Source of the DNA: Deltaproteobacteria bacterium
GTDB taxonomy: Bacteria; Desulfobacterota; Binatia; Binatales; Binataceae
Direction: 5' to 3'
Assembly: GCA_019237115.1 (NCBI GenBank)
Contig: JAFAHS010000437.1
Location: 1-64,000, forward strand
DNA length: 64,000 nt
Part shown: piece by piece, positions 9,049-17,547 of the stretch
Layout: each line of letters opens with the position of its first letter
Position numbering within the stretch: the first letter of the stretch is position 1
Made by a program: the position numbers and the translations under genes
The notes under the pieces: generated by a model
Databases searched by the model: none
Seen by the model: the letters and a program-made list of their open reading frames with translations, nothing else
What the model was told of the DNA's origin: nothing

Positions 9049-10800
9049 ATGAAAGAGCACCGCGGTTCGGACCGCTTCGTTCGCGCCCTTAACCTCGAGC
9101 ATCTGCCCCCCGGCGGGTGCAGGGTGGTCACCCTGGAAGGCCACGTCATCGCGCTCTTCAACACCGGTGGCCGAATCTTCGCGGTGGACAATCGCTGTCC
9201 CCACATGGGGTTCCCGCTCGATCGCGGCAGCGTGAAAGACTGCATTCTCACCTGCCACTGGCATCACGCGCGCTTCGACCTGGCCAGCGGGGGGACCTTT
9301 GACCAGTGGGCGGATGACCTCCGCGCGTTCCCGGTGCGGATCGACGCTGGGGTCATCCTGGTGGACCTCGCGGAACACGGCGATCCCGCCCAGCAGCACA
9401 AGCAGCGCCTCGGGGACGGCCTGGAGCGCAACATTCCGCTGGTCATCGCCAAATCCGTAATCGCAATTCTGGAGCGCGGCGAAGCAGACCCGGTGGTGCC
9501 GTTTCGCGCCGGACTCGATTTCGGCGTGCGTAATCGGCGCGCTGGATGGGGTGCGGGGCTCACCACCCTCACCTGCATGATGAATCTCCTGCCGTGGCTG
9601 GACCCGAGGGACCGGACGCGCGCGCTGTTCCATGGTCTTTCGAGCGCGGCCGAGGATTGCGCGGGCGAACCGCCGCATTTCACGGTCCGCGCGCTGCCCG
9701 GCCCGGTGGGCGAGTTGGACAAGCTGCACAGATGGTTTCGCCAGTTCGTGGAGGTCCGTGACGCAGAAGGCGCGGAGCGTTGTATCACCAGCGCGGTCCG
9801 CGCGGGCGCCTCCGCACCAGAACTGGCCCACATGATGTTCGCGGCCGTCACCGACCATCGCTATGTCGATATCGGGCATCTGTTCGACTTCACCAACAAG
9901 GCCTTCGAGGCGCTCGATCACGCCGGCTGGGAGCGGGCCGAGGCGGTGCTAGCCACCCTCGCCCGCGGCTATGCGGGTGGCGAGCGAATGGAGGAATCGA
10001 ATTCGTGGCGTCACCCGGTAGACCTGGTCGCGATCCTGGAGCGTACCTTTGAGAAGATTCCGGCGGCGCTCGAGGCAGGACGAAACGCGAAACGTCCGTG
10101 GATCGGAGCGGGCGCGCTGGTGAGTGTAATCCTGGGCGACGACGCGGAAGCGATTGGGGAGGCGATGCTGGCGGCGCTTGCCGAGGGATGCACTCCCGAT
10201 GAACTGGGCGGCGCGGCGGCCTACGCTGCCGCGATGCGCGTGGCGCGCTTCCACACCAGCAACGAATTTGGCGATTGGGACGTCGCACACCACAGCTTCA
10301 CCTTTGCCAACGCGGTGCATCAGGCACTGCGGCGCGCACCCTCGGTTGAACTCCTGCGCGGCGCGTTCGACGCCGCGATGAGCGTGTACCGCAACCGATT
10401 CCTGAATATCCCGGCCGCGCATATTCCTCATCCCAATGGTGCGTCGCGTCCGGCCCCCGAGGCGCTCGCCGCGCTTCCAGGGCTGCTCGACCATCAGCAA
10501 CAGGTAAACCAGGCCGCCGCGCTGGTAGCGGAGCATTTCGCCGCGCGCGGCGAGGATCGCGCGCTGATCGCCGCGCTTGGCCGTGCGCTGCTGCGCGAGG
10601 ATCGTGACTTCCATTCCATTCAGAGTTTCGAGGCCGCAGTCCGGCAATATGCGTACCTGGGGAGGGGCGAGGCCGGCACCAATCTGCTGATCGCGACCGC
10701 ACGCTACCTGGCGGCGCACTCCCCGACTCCGCGTGCGCAAGGTCAGACGTTTCGAATCGCGGAACGCCTGTTCCGGGGCGAGCGCCTGTTCGAGGAATAG
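9049..10800 (+). CDS. Rieske [2Fe-2S] protein with long helical C-terminal domain
   Basis: Rieske motifs CPHMG and CHWHH in the first ~100 aa, then ~480 aa of mostly helical sequence. RBS aggagg before ATG. Confidence 0.85.
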   Translation: MKEHRGSDRFVRALNLEHLPPGGCRVVTLEGHVIALFNTGGRIFAVDNRCPHMGFPLDRGSVKDCILTCHWHHARFDLASGGTFDQWADDLRAFPVRIDAGVILVDLAEHGDPAQQHKQRLGDGLERNIPLVIAKSVIAILERGEADPVVPFRAGLDFGVRNRRAGWGAGLTTLTCMMNLLPWLDPRDRTRALFHGLSSAAEDCAGEPPHFTVRALPGPVGELDKLHRWFRQFVEVRDAEGAERCITSAVRAGASAPELAHMMFAAVTDHRYVDIGHLFDFTNKAFEALDHAGWERAEAVLATLARGYAGGERMEESNSWRHPVDLVAILERTFEKIPAALEAGRNAKRPWIGAGALVSVILGDDAEAIGEAMLAALAEGCTPDELGGAAAYAAAMRVARFHTSNEFGDWDVAHHSFTFANAVHQALRRAPSVELLRGAFDAAMSVYRNRFLNIPAAHIPHPNGASRPAPEALAALPGLLDHQQQVNQAAALVAEHFAARGEDRALIAALGRALLREDRDFHSIQSFEAAVRQYAYLGRGEAGTNLLIATARYLAAHSPTPRAQGQTFRIAERLFRGERLFEE

Positions 10801-10839
10801 GGCAAGACGCTGGAGATTTCTTTCGTTGCGAGGTGGTTT

Positions 10840-11238
10840 ATGAGCATCGTATTGGATCACACGATCGTTCCTGCTCACGACAAAGTCGCTTCCGCAAGGT
10901 TTTTCGCCGATCTGTTCGGACTGAGCTACGACGGGCCGGTCGGACCCTTTGCTCCGGTGCGGGTAAACGAAACCTTGACCATGGACTTCGACGATCGCTG
11001 GAAAGGCTTTGAGGTCCATCACTACGCCTTTCGCGTCACCGATGCAGAGTTCGAGGCGATTTTTGGGCGGGTCAAGCAGGCCGGGCTCGTGTACGGCAGC
11101 CAGCCCTGGTCGCTGACCGACATGAAGGTGGATGATCTGGGACGCGGCCGCAAAGTGTATTTCCGCGACCTCGCCAACCATCTGCTCGAGATCCGCACCA
11201 TTTCCTCTGCGGAGGAACTCAACGGTCGCGCTCGTTAG
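10840..11238 (+). CDS. VOC family (glyoxalase/dioxygenase-like) protein
   Basis: LDHTIVPAHDKVASARFFADLFGLSYDG and YFRDLANHLLEIRT, VOC beta-alpha-beta signatures. Confidence 0.85.
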   Translation: MSIVLDHTIVPAHDKVASARFFADLFGLSYDGPVGPFAPVRVNETLTMDFDDRWKGFEVHHYAFRVTDAEFEAIFGRVKQAGLVYGSQPWSLTDMKVDDLGRGRKVYFRDLANHLLEIRTISSAEELNGRAR

Positions 11239-11255
11239 CGCGTGCGAGGAACTCG

Positions 11256-12314
11256 ATGGCTTCGGTCGACTACTCGGCGCTCGATGAAGCGCTGGAAATC
11301 CTGGAACCCTACGGACCCGAGTATCGCGGCGGGCTAACCAATCACGGCCCGATGGCGGTGGAAGCGTTGTGCGCACTCGGCCGTACGGATGCGGTTATCC
11401 CCTGGGTCGACAAATATCGTAGGGGGCTCGAGCCGCGACCCCTTCCCAGGGAACGGATCGCGCCACCAGCCTGGCGTGATCTGCTCGGGCGCGAGTCGCG
11501 GGTGGCGGACTGGATGGCGTTTTTCGAAAACGAAATGCAGGACCGGCCGTGGCGGCAGGTTTTGACAACCTGGGTTCCACGACTGGCCCGTGGACTTATC
11601 GCGGCCGCCACCCACGGGCCCATAAGGGTTGGACACGCCGCGCGCGGGCTGGCGCACGCGGACACGGCGCAACGACGCCGCGAGCTGGCGGAGGGCCTTG
11701 GATATTGGGCCGCAACTTTTGATGTGCTGCCCGGACACGCCCCGGGGCAACCCACCAGGACCGGGGCCTTCCCGTCGAAGATGATTTCCACGCTAAACGT
11801 TCTGCCGCTGGAGCAGCGCGGGAATTTCACGCTGATCAGTCAGGCGCTTGCGCAGCTCGACACGTTTAAACCGTTCGCCAACATGCTCGATTTGGTCGAC
11901 ACCTCGGGCGATGGCGGCGCGTTCCTGTCGGACCTGACCGCCACCTTTGCACGCGTGTACCTCGCCAACGCCAGGAGCGTCTTAAGCACCATCGTCTTTG
12001 TCCACTCGGTAACGGGCCCGTCCTCGCTGCGGCCGATGCTTCCTTACCTGTCAGCCTCCGACGCCGCGGTCGCGCTAGGCTATGCGTGGCAGGCTGCGGC
12101 CGCGCTGTTCACGGTTTATGGGCTGACGGCCGCGCCGCAGGATAGCTTCACCTCGCCGAGTTACGACCATGAGGATTTGGTCGCGCGTGCGATCGAGAGT
12201 GGCGATGAGCACGCGATCAAGTTCACGGAAGTGTGCCTGCGCGAGTACGAGCTGAATCCGCAGCCGGAGTATTTGGTTGCTGCGCACCACGCGTCGGAAG
12301 TGTTGCAGCGCTAA
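11256..12314 (+). CDS. questin oxidase-like (DUF4243) family protein
   Basis: YGPEYRGGLTNHGPMAVEAL and HGPIRVGHAARGL motifs of the AflY/questin oxidase family. Confidence 0.7.
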   Translation: MASVDYSALDEALEILEPYGPEYRGGLTNHGPMAVEALCALGRTDAVIPWVDKYRRGLEPRPLPRERIAPPAWRDLLGRESRVADWMAFFENEMQDRPWRQVLTTWVPRLARGLIAAATHGPIRVGHAARGLAHADTAQRRRELAEGLGYWAATFDVLPGHAPGQPTRTGAFPSKMISTLNVLPLEQRGNFTLISQALAQLDTFKPFANMLDLVDTSGDGGAFLSDLTATFARVYLANARSVLSTIVFVHSVTGPSSLRPMLPYLSASDAAVALGYAWQAAAALFTVYGLTAAPQDSFTSPSYDHEDLVARAIESGDEHAIKFTEVCLREYELNPQPEYLVAAHHASEVLQR

Positions 12315-12500
12315 CGTATGTGTTTCCGGCAATTAAGCAGCAACCGCGGTCGGCAACCAGGGATCACGGCTTGCGGGGGGGTGGCGGGCCGATGACCCGC
12401 TAGCGTCGCCTTCTGCGGGCAGGGCCCCTCGACTGGCTTGAAGACGCGCTGCACACCGGGCTGGCGCTGGATGGCTGCGTCCTTCAGCAAGGAGCATCAA

Positions 12501-12977
12501 TCAACTCGCGCTGCCGGATTGCAGCTGGATGTAGTTCTCGATTCCGATTTGCTCGATAAGGTCTTTTTGGATCTCTATAAAATCGATGCTTTTTTCTTCG
12601 TCGCGCATGATTTCTTCGAGGAGGTCGCGAGTGACGAAGTCCTTCACCGTTTCCGCGTGAGCGATCGCGTTCCTTAGATCCCCGAGCGCCTTCAGTTCCA
12701 GGTTCAGATCGCAGTCGAGGACTTCTTTCACGTTCTCGCCGATCTGCAGGTGGTCAAGGTCCTGGAGATTCGGCAGTCCTTCGAGAAAAAGAATCCGCTC
12801 TATGATCCCATCTGCGTGCTTCATTTCCTCGATCGACTGATCGCGCTCGTACTTGCCTAGCTTGGTCACACCCCAGTGCTCGAGCTGCTTGGCGTGAAGG
12901 AAGTACTGGTTGATCGAGGTCAGTTCATTGCGCAGTACGGTATTCAGAAACTTGACAACCTGGCCGTCACCCTTCAC
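12501..12977 (-). CDS. bfr: bacterioferritin
   Basis: Closely resembles E. coli Bfr (MKGDGQVVKFLN...NELTSINQYFLHAKQLEHWG...IEEMKHADGIIERILFLEGLPNLQDL). Confidence 0.95.
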   Translation of the reverse strand: MKGDGQVVKFLNTVLRNELTSINQYFLHAKQLEHWGVTKLGKYERDQSIEEMKHADGIIERILFLEGLPNLQDLDHLQIGENVKEVLDCDLNLELKALGDLRNAIAHAETVKDFVTRDLLEEIMRDEEKSIDFIEIQKDLIEQIGIENYIQLQSGSAS

Positions 12978-13055
12978 GGTGCTTTCTCTCTGCGTGCGAG
13001 GTCGAAGCTTGCGATGTCGAGCTTAGGGCATCTGCCGCGATGAAAGGAATGCCAA

Positions 13056-13259
13056 CTAGCCGTCGGAGGCGTGCGAATCCCGGCGCGGATCAACGCTGCT
13101 GCGTCTTAAGGTGAGCATCTCGCGCAGAGCGGGCGCGCACTTGCCGCATTTCGGCTTGACTCCCAGCACACGATACAAGGCGGCGACGGAGCATCCCGCG
13201 GAATCGGTATGCAAGCGGGCCTGGCGATCGCTGATGGCGTTACAGATACACACGTACAT
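13056..13259 (-). CDS. bfd: bacterioferritin-associated ferredoxin ((2Fe-2S)-binding)
   Basis: CxC...CxxC: MYVCICNAISD...VKPKCGKCAPALREML; upstream of bfr. Confidence 0.9.
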   Translation of the reverse strand: MYVCICNAISDRQARLHTDSAGCSVAALYRVLGVKPKCGKCAPALREMLTLRRSSVDPRRDSHASDG

Positions 13260-13290
13260 GCTTTGGATGTCCTTGGCGCGAGGGTTGATT

Positions 13291-13309
13291 GATATTGAGA
13301 ATGATTATC
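13291..13309. promoter_or_regulatory. Fur box
   Basis: GATATTGAGAATGATTATC matches GATAATGATAATCATTATC at 16 of 19 positions, 31 bp upstream of the bfd start. Confidence 0.8.
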
Positions 13310-13383
13310 AATTCCGAATCAAACCTGCAAGACCCCGGAATGTTTCGGAAGTAACCGGCCAGTCAGGACTGCCCGGGTCGCGG

Positions 13384-14064
13384 CTACTTCATTCCGGAGT
13401 AGACTGCGAAGATCAGGTTTCTATATTGCAGCCCGATTTCGCGGAAACCGCAGGCGCGCAGCCATTCGAGCTGATCGGAAACCGTGGCGGCGGAGTCGAA
13501 TTCCATCCGTTCCAGCGCCTGCCGCAGATCGCGCTCACCAACGCCGAGTTCGCGCGTGCGTCTCATCCACGACTTATGCAGCCGCGCTTCGAGCTCGGGC
13601 GTCTCGCCGAGCACGCGATCGGCGTTGACAAAGATTCCGCCGTGGCTCAGGCCCGCGTACGACTGCTCGAAGAGCATGCGCTTTTTTTCGTCGGGTAGAT
13701 GATTGAGCGAAAGCGCCGACAGGATTGCATGGTAGCGGCTGGTGATGCGGCCCACGCTATAGTCGGCGACTTCAAACCGGAAGCGGTCGCCGCCGAGCGC
13801 GAACCGCTCGCGCGCCCGCACCAGCATTTGCTGCGCCGCATCAACCATGGTGATGCGCGCTCGCGGAAACGAAAACGCCACGAACGCCGACAGCAGACCG
13901 GTGCCCGCACCCAGATCGAGCACCTCGATGGCATCATCATGTTCGAACGGCAGCGCATCGACCGCCGCGCGATAGAGCTCGTCGAAGCACGGAATCAGCC
14001 GTCGCCGCGCGCGATCGTAGGTGTCGGCGGTGCGGTCGAACAGGTTATGTACAGGCTCGGTCAT
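13384..14064 (-). CDS. class I SAM-dependent methyltransferase
   Basis: Motif I VLDLGAGTGLLSAFVA, LSALSLNHLPDEKKRMLFEQSY. Confidence 0.9.
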   Translation of the reverse strand: MTEPVHNLFDRTADTYDRARRRLIPCFDELYRAAVDALPFEHDDAIEVLDLGAGTGLLSAFVAFSFPRARITMVDAAQQMLVRARERFALGGDRFRFEVADYSVGRITSRYHAILSALSLNHLPDEKKRMLFEQSYAGLSHGGIFVNADRVLGETPELEARLHKSWMRRTRELGVGERDLRQALERMEFDSAATVSDQLEWLRACGFREIGLQYRNLIFAVYSGMK

Positions 14065-14479
14065 GATAAGAACCCCAAGTTTGCCACGCCACGAGCATTG
14101 GCGCCACGCCCGGTAAAAGAATGCGAAATCGCCCCAGGCAGAAGCCTCAGGTACCAGAGGCTATCGGTGGCTTGCAGAAAGCGCGCGTAAACGCGGTCGC
14201 GGCTGTCCCGACGAACCGGGAAGGTGCGCGTTTCGGCGCTCGGTGGCGAGGCGAACGGCAGCCGGCATCGCCGGCGGAGCCATAGTCTCTGCAAAACCGC
14301 GCGTTTTAAAGAAGTACTGCGCAACCGGAGGCGGTAATTGTTGAGCGGGCGCTGGGACCGCGGGCGCTCCGAGCAAGACCAGATCGTTGTAAAGCCCCGC
14401 CGCGTTTCGTTATAAAGATTAAGGAAAATAGAAACAATTCCCGAGGATTCCGCACGCGGAACCAGACGAGGAGCAAGCG

Positions 14480-15577
14480 ATGCAAAAACCGATTATCTCC
14501 GCAGATTCGCACATTACCGAGCCGGCCGGCACGTACGTGGATCGTATCGACCACAAGTACAAGGACTCCGCGCCGCGCATGGTTCGCGACGAGAAAATGG
14601 GTGACGTCTTCATCATCAAGGATTTCGAGCGCCCATTGATGCTCGGACTCACCGCGGCCGCCGGGAAAACCGCCAAGGAACTGGCGATGGGCGGCGTCAA
14701 ATTCGAGGACATGCACCGCGGCGGATGGGACCCCAAGGCGCGCATCGCCGACCAGGATCGCGATGGCGTGGCGGCAGAGGTCATCTACCCCACGGTCGGG
14801 ATGCTGCTCTGCAATCATAAGGACTACGACTACAAGAAAGCGTGCTTCGACGCTTACAACCTCTGGATCGCCGAATACTGCGCCGACAATCCGACCCGGC
14901 TCATCGGCTGTGGCCAGACCGCAATGCGCTCGCCCCAGGAGGGAATCGAGGACCTGCGCAAGATCAAGGAGTTGGGGCTCAAGGGCGTCATGATGTCCGG
15001 AAATCCGCAGGTCGAAGACTACGACAGCCCCATCTACGATGATTTTTACCGGGCCGCCATCGACCTCGAACTGCCGCTGAGCTTCCACATTCTGACCAGC
15101 CGCGACGACAACTTCCGCTCGCGCGGACCGCGCCTGAACAACTTCCTTGCGATTATCCGCGGGTGCCAGGACATCATTGGGACCTTCGTACTCGGGGGAG
15201 TGTTCGAGCGCCATCCGAAACTGAAGGTAGTGTGCGTGGAAGCCGACGCCGGATGGGTACCCCACTACATGTACCGGATGGATCATGCGTACGACCGGCA
15301 CCGCTACTGGCTGCCAGCGGGAACCCTGAGCAAGATGCCAAGCGAGTACTTCTACGAGAACGTGTACACGACCTTCCAGGACGACTGGGTCGCATTCAAG
15401 ATGAAGGATATGTGCAACGTCCGCCGCCTGATGTGGGCGAACGACTTCCCGCACAGCGACTCGACCTGGCCGTGGTCGCAGGAGCTGCTGAAGAAGCACA
15501 CCGCGAACTTAAGCGAGCAGGAAAAGAACTATATCCTGCATGACAACGTTTCGGAGTTGTACCGGCTGGCCATCTGA
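14480..15577 (+). CDS. amidohydrolase family (ACMSD/LigW-like TIM barrel)
   Basis: ISADSHITEPAGTYVDRI, GVVAEVIYPTVGMLLCN-type organisation, LMWANDFPHSDSTWPWSQ. Confidence 0.88.
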   Translation: MQKPIISADSHITEPAGTYVDRIDHKYKDSAPRMVRDEKMGDVFIIKDFERPLMLGLTAAAGKTAKELAMGGVKFEDMHRGGWDPKARIADQDRDGVAAEVIYPTVGMLLCNHKDYDYKKACFDAYNLWIAEYCADNPTRLIGCGQTAMRSPQEGIEDLRKIKELGLKGVMMSGNPQVEDYDSPIYDDFYRAAIDLELPLSFHILTSRDDNFRSRGPRLNNFLAIIRGCQDIIGTFVLGGVFERHPKLKVVCVEADAGWVPHYMYRMDHAYDRHRYWLPAGTLSKMPSEYFYENVYTTFQDDWVAFKMKDMCNVRRLMWANDFPHSDSTWPWSQELLKKHTANLSEQEKNYILHDNVSELYRLAI

Positions 15578-15601
15578 GACGCTCACGATATCGAGGCGCT
15601 G

Positions 15602-15639
15602 GGCCGGGTGAGGGAACTGCTCACCCGGCCTTCGCTTTT
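15602..15639 (+). terminator. intrinsic terminator
   Basis: Perfect 11-bp stem GGCCGGGTGAG/CTCACCCGGCC, 7-nt loop, followed by TTCGCTTTT; 24 bp after the amidohydrolase stop. Confidence 0.85.
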
Positions 15640-15774
15640 CTGGCGAACGGGACCAGCCTCAGAATTAAACCCGCGGGCCCGGCGCCAAAGAGCCGAGGCC
15701 GGGATCGGGAGTTTTTTCCGCTACCCTGGTTTTCTCCCGTGCTTCCCCGGCCGAGCGACGGATCCCGGACCCTC

Positions 15775-16404
15775 ATGGCGACTAACGATCGAGAATTGCG
15801 AACGGAGGGCAGAGACCGCGATCCGATGGCGAATGCGCCGGCATGTGCGTCGCTGGCGGTGGATGAATCCCGTCCAGCGCCGGTCGACGAAGCCCGTCTG
15901 TTGGCGCGCCTGCGCCGCGGCGATCGCGACGCGGCGGGCGAGTTCTACGACCACTACGCGCAACGAATCCATCGCTTCATCCTGCGTGCGCTGGGCGGGT
16001 TTTGGTCGCCCTCGGAGGCCGACGATCTGTTGCAGGAAACCTTTCTCGCGCTGGCCGAAGCCCTGCCCTTCTTTCGCGGCGACGCGACTCTGTTCACCTT
16101 CGCGTGCGCGATCGCGCATCGGAAGACCATGTCGTTTCTGCGCACCAGTGCGCGCCGCGCGCGAATTGTTTCGGCGCTGGAACCCGCCGAGTCCGCCGCC
16201 GCTCCCCCTGCCCGCGACGCAACTTTGTACCGAGCGCTGGCCGGGTTGAAGCCGGAGTATCGCGAGCTTCTGCATCTCAAGTACGTGGAAGAGGCGACCA
16301 CCGCTGAAATCGCGACCATCGTGGAGGCAACCGAGCACGCGGTCGAGTCGAAACTCAAGCGCGCACGGGACGCGCTTAGAAGGAAATTGCAGGAACGACC
16401 ATGA
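15775..16404 (+). CDS. ECF-type RNA polymerase sigma factor
   Basis: Region 2 (FYDHYAQRIHRFILRAL...EADDLLQETFLALAEALPFFRGDATLFTFACAIAHRK) and region 4 (LKPEYRELLHLKYVEEATTAEIATIVEATEHAVESKLKRARDALRRKL). ORF track starts at GTG 15739; in-frame ATG at 15775. Confidence 0.88.
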   Translation: MATNDRELRTEGRDRDPMANAPACASLAVDESRPAPVDEARLLARLRRGDRDAAGEFYDHYAQRIHRFILRALGGFWSPSEADDLLQETFLALAEALPFFRGDATLFTFACAIAHRKTMSFLRTSARRARIVSALEPAESAAAPPARDATLYRALAGLKPEYRELLHLKYVEEATTAEIATIVEATEHAVESKLKRARDALRRKLQERP

Positions 16405-16841
16405 ACCGGCCAGCAGATGAAATGGCGATCGCCGTGCGCTTGCGCGGCAGCGCGGACGAAATGCCGCAACCGCCCGATGTCGGACTGCGCGAGCGCTTTG
16501 CGGCACGATTGCGCGATGTAGCTTCGCGCCCGGACCTGGTGCCGATCGAATTCAACGGCAGCCAGATCGCCGCGCGACGCGGAGGCACGCTGCTGGGCGC
16601 GGCATTGAAGAGCCGCACCCGGCTGATGCATCTGTGCGGAGCACGAACTTTGTGCGCGACCTGCCGCGTGAGGGTCTCCGCGGGGGCCGAAAATCTGGCT
16701 CCCATGAGTCCCCTGGAGCGTCTATCGCTGCGCTATCACCTCTCCTTCAGTTCACGGACGCGGCTTGCCTGCCAGGCGCGGGTTGCGGGACCGGTTACGG
16801 TCGAATCGGTGTTCCCGCTGTGCGGAGAGCTCAGTGAGTAA
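16401..16841 (+). CDS. plant-type [2Fe-2S] ferredoxin-domain protein, possible sigma-factor partner
   Basis: C-x5-C-x2-C ... C (HLCGARTLCATCRV...RLACQARV); ATGA overlap with the ECF sigma gene. Confidence 0.8.
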   Translation: MNRPADEMAIAVRLRGSADEMPQPPDVGLRERFAARLRDVASRPDLVPIEFNGSQIAARRGGTLLGAALKSRTRLMHLCGARTLCATCRVRVSAGAENLAPMSPLERLSLRYHLSFSSRTRLACQARVAGPVTVESVFPLCGELSE

Positions 16842-16854
16842 GGAGGGAACGTCC

Positions 16855-17100
16855 GTGTCGTGGCCGTTCAGACTGCGCGCGCTCAGCTTTGTTATCGGGA
16901 TCGGTGTGGTCTTGAGTGAGGTTGCGGTGATCGCAATTCCGCTGGGCCTCGCTCTGTGGATCGCGGGCGTTGCCGGCGCGATGCGGATAGTAGAACTCGA
17001 AGTGGTGGTGGGCTTTGCGACCGCCCTGGCGATAATAGTACCCGCGCACGTACGCCCCACCACCATAATGCCGGCGGCGCGCAATGGAGGGTCACGATGA
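16855..17100 (+). CDS. small membrane protein
   Basis: AGGAGG upstream of GTG 16855; ~81 aa with two hydrophobic segments; ATGA overlap with the next gene. Confidence 0.6.
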   Translation: MSWPFRLRALSFVIGIGVVLSEVAVIAIPLGLALWIAGVAGAMRIVELEVVVGFATALAIIVPAHVRPTTIMPAARNGGSR

Positions 17101-17534
17101 ACAAGACCCCGCGCTGGATAACCATCCTGCTTTGGCTATTGGCCGCAGTATACCTGGCCAACGGGATAGAGATGTTCTTTGTGCCATCGATCTGGTTTTT
17201 CCGACTGGTCCCCGGGGTTCCGGAAACGGGGCCCTTCAATGCGCACCTGGTGGCCGACAGCGGGACCTTCTACCTGGGCATAGCGGCGGGACTGGTGCTG
17301 GCGGCGCTTCATCCTCAGCGTCATGCACTGGCGGTGGTGGTGGTCGCGGCCGTGGCCAGCACCATGCACTCGATCCTGCACATCTACTCGCACGCGGCAG
17401 GTCTCCTGTCAGCTCAGCACATCACGACCGAGGTCGCGGGAATCTACCTTCCCACGATCGTGCTGTGGCTCCTGGCGTTCGTGCTGATCCGCCCGGCACC
17501 GGAACCGGTGCGCGTCGCGGTGCCGGCCGCATAG
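17097..17534 (+). CDS. integral membrane protein of unknown function
   Basis: MNKTPRWITILLWLLAAVYLANGIEMFFVPSIWFFRLVPGVPETGPFNAHLVADSG, about four TM helices. Confidence 0.75.
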   Translation: MNKTPRWITILLWLLAAVYLANGIEMFFVPSIWFFRLVPGVPETGPFNAHLVADSGTFYLGIAAGLVLAALHPQRHALAVVVVAAVASTMHSILHIYSHAAGLLSAQHITTEVAGIYLPTIVLWLLAFVLIRPAPEPVRVAVPAA

Positions 17535-17547
17535 GAGGGTCTGCGCA

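Noticed and set aside
9949-11376. 475-aa - strand ORF opposite the Rieske and VOC genes
   Set aside because: Spans several convincing + strand genes and has no recognisable domain.
12381-12402. GCGGG/CCCGC hairpin after the questin-oxidase-like gene
   Set aside because: Only about 5 bp with no T-tract; too weak to call a terminator.
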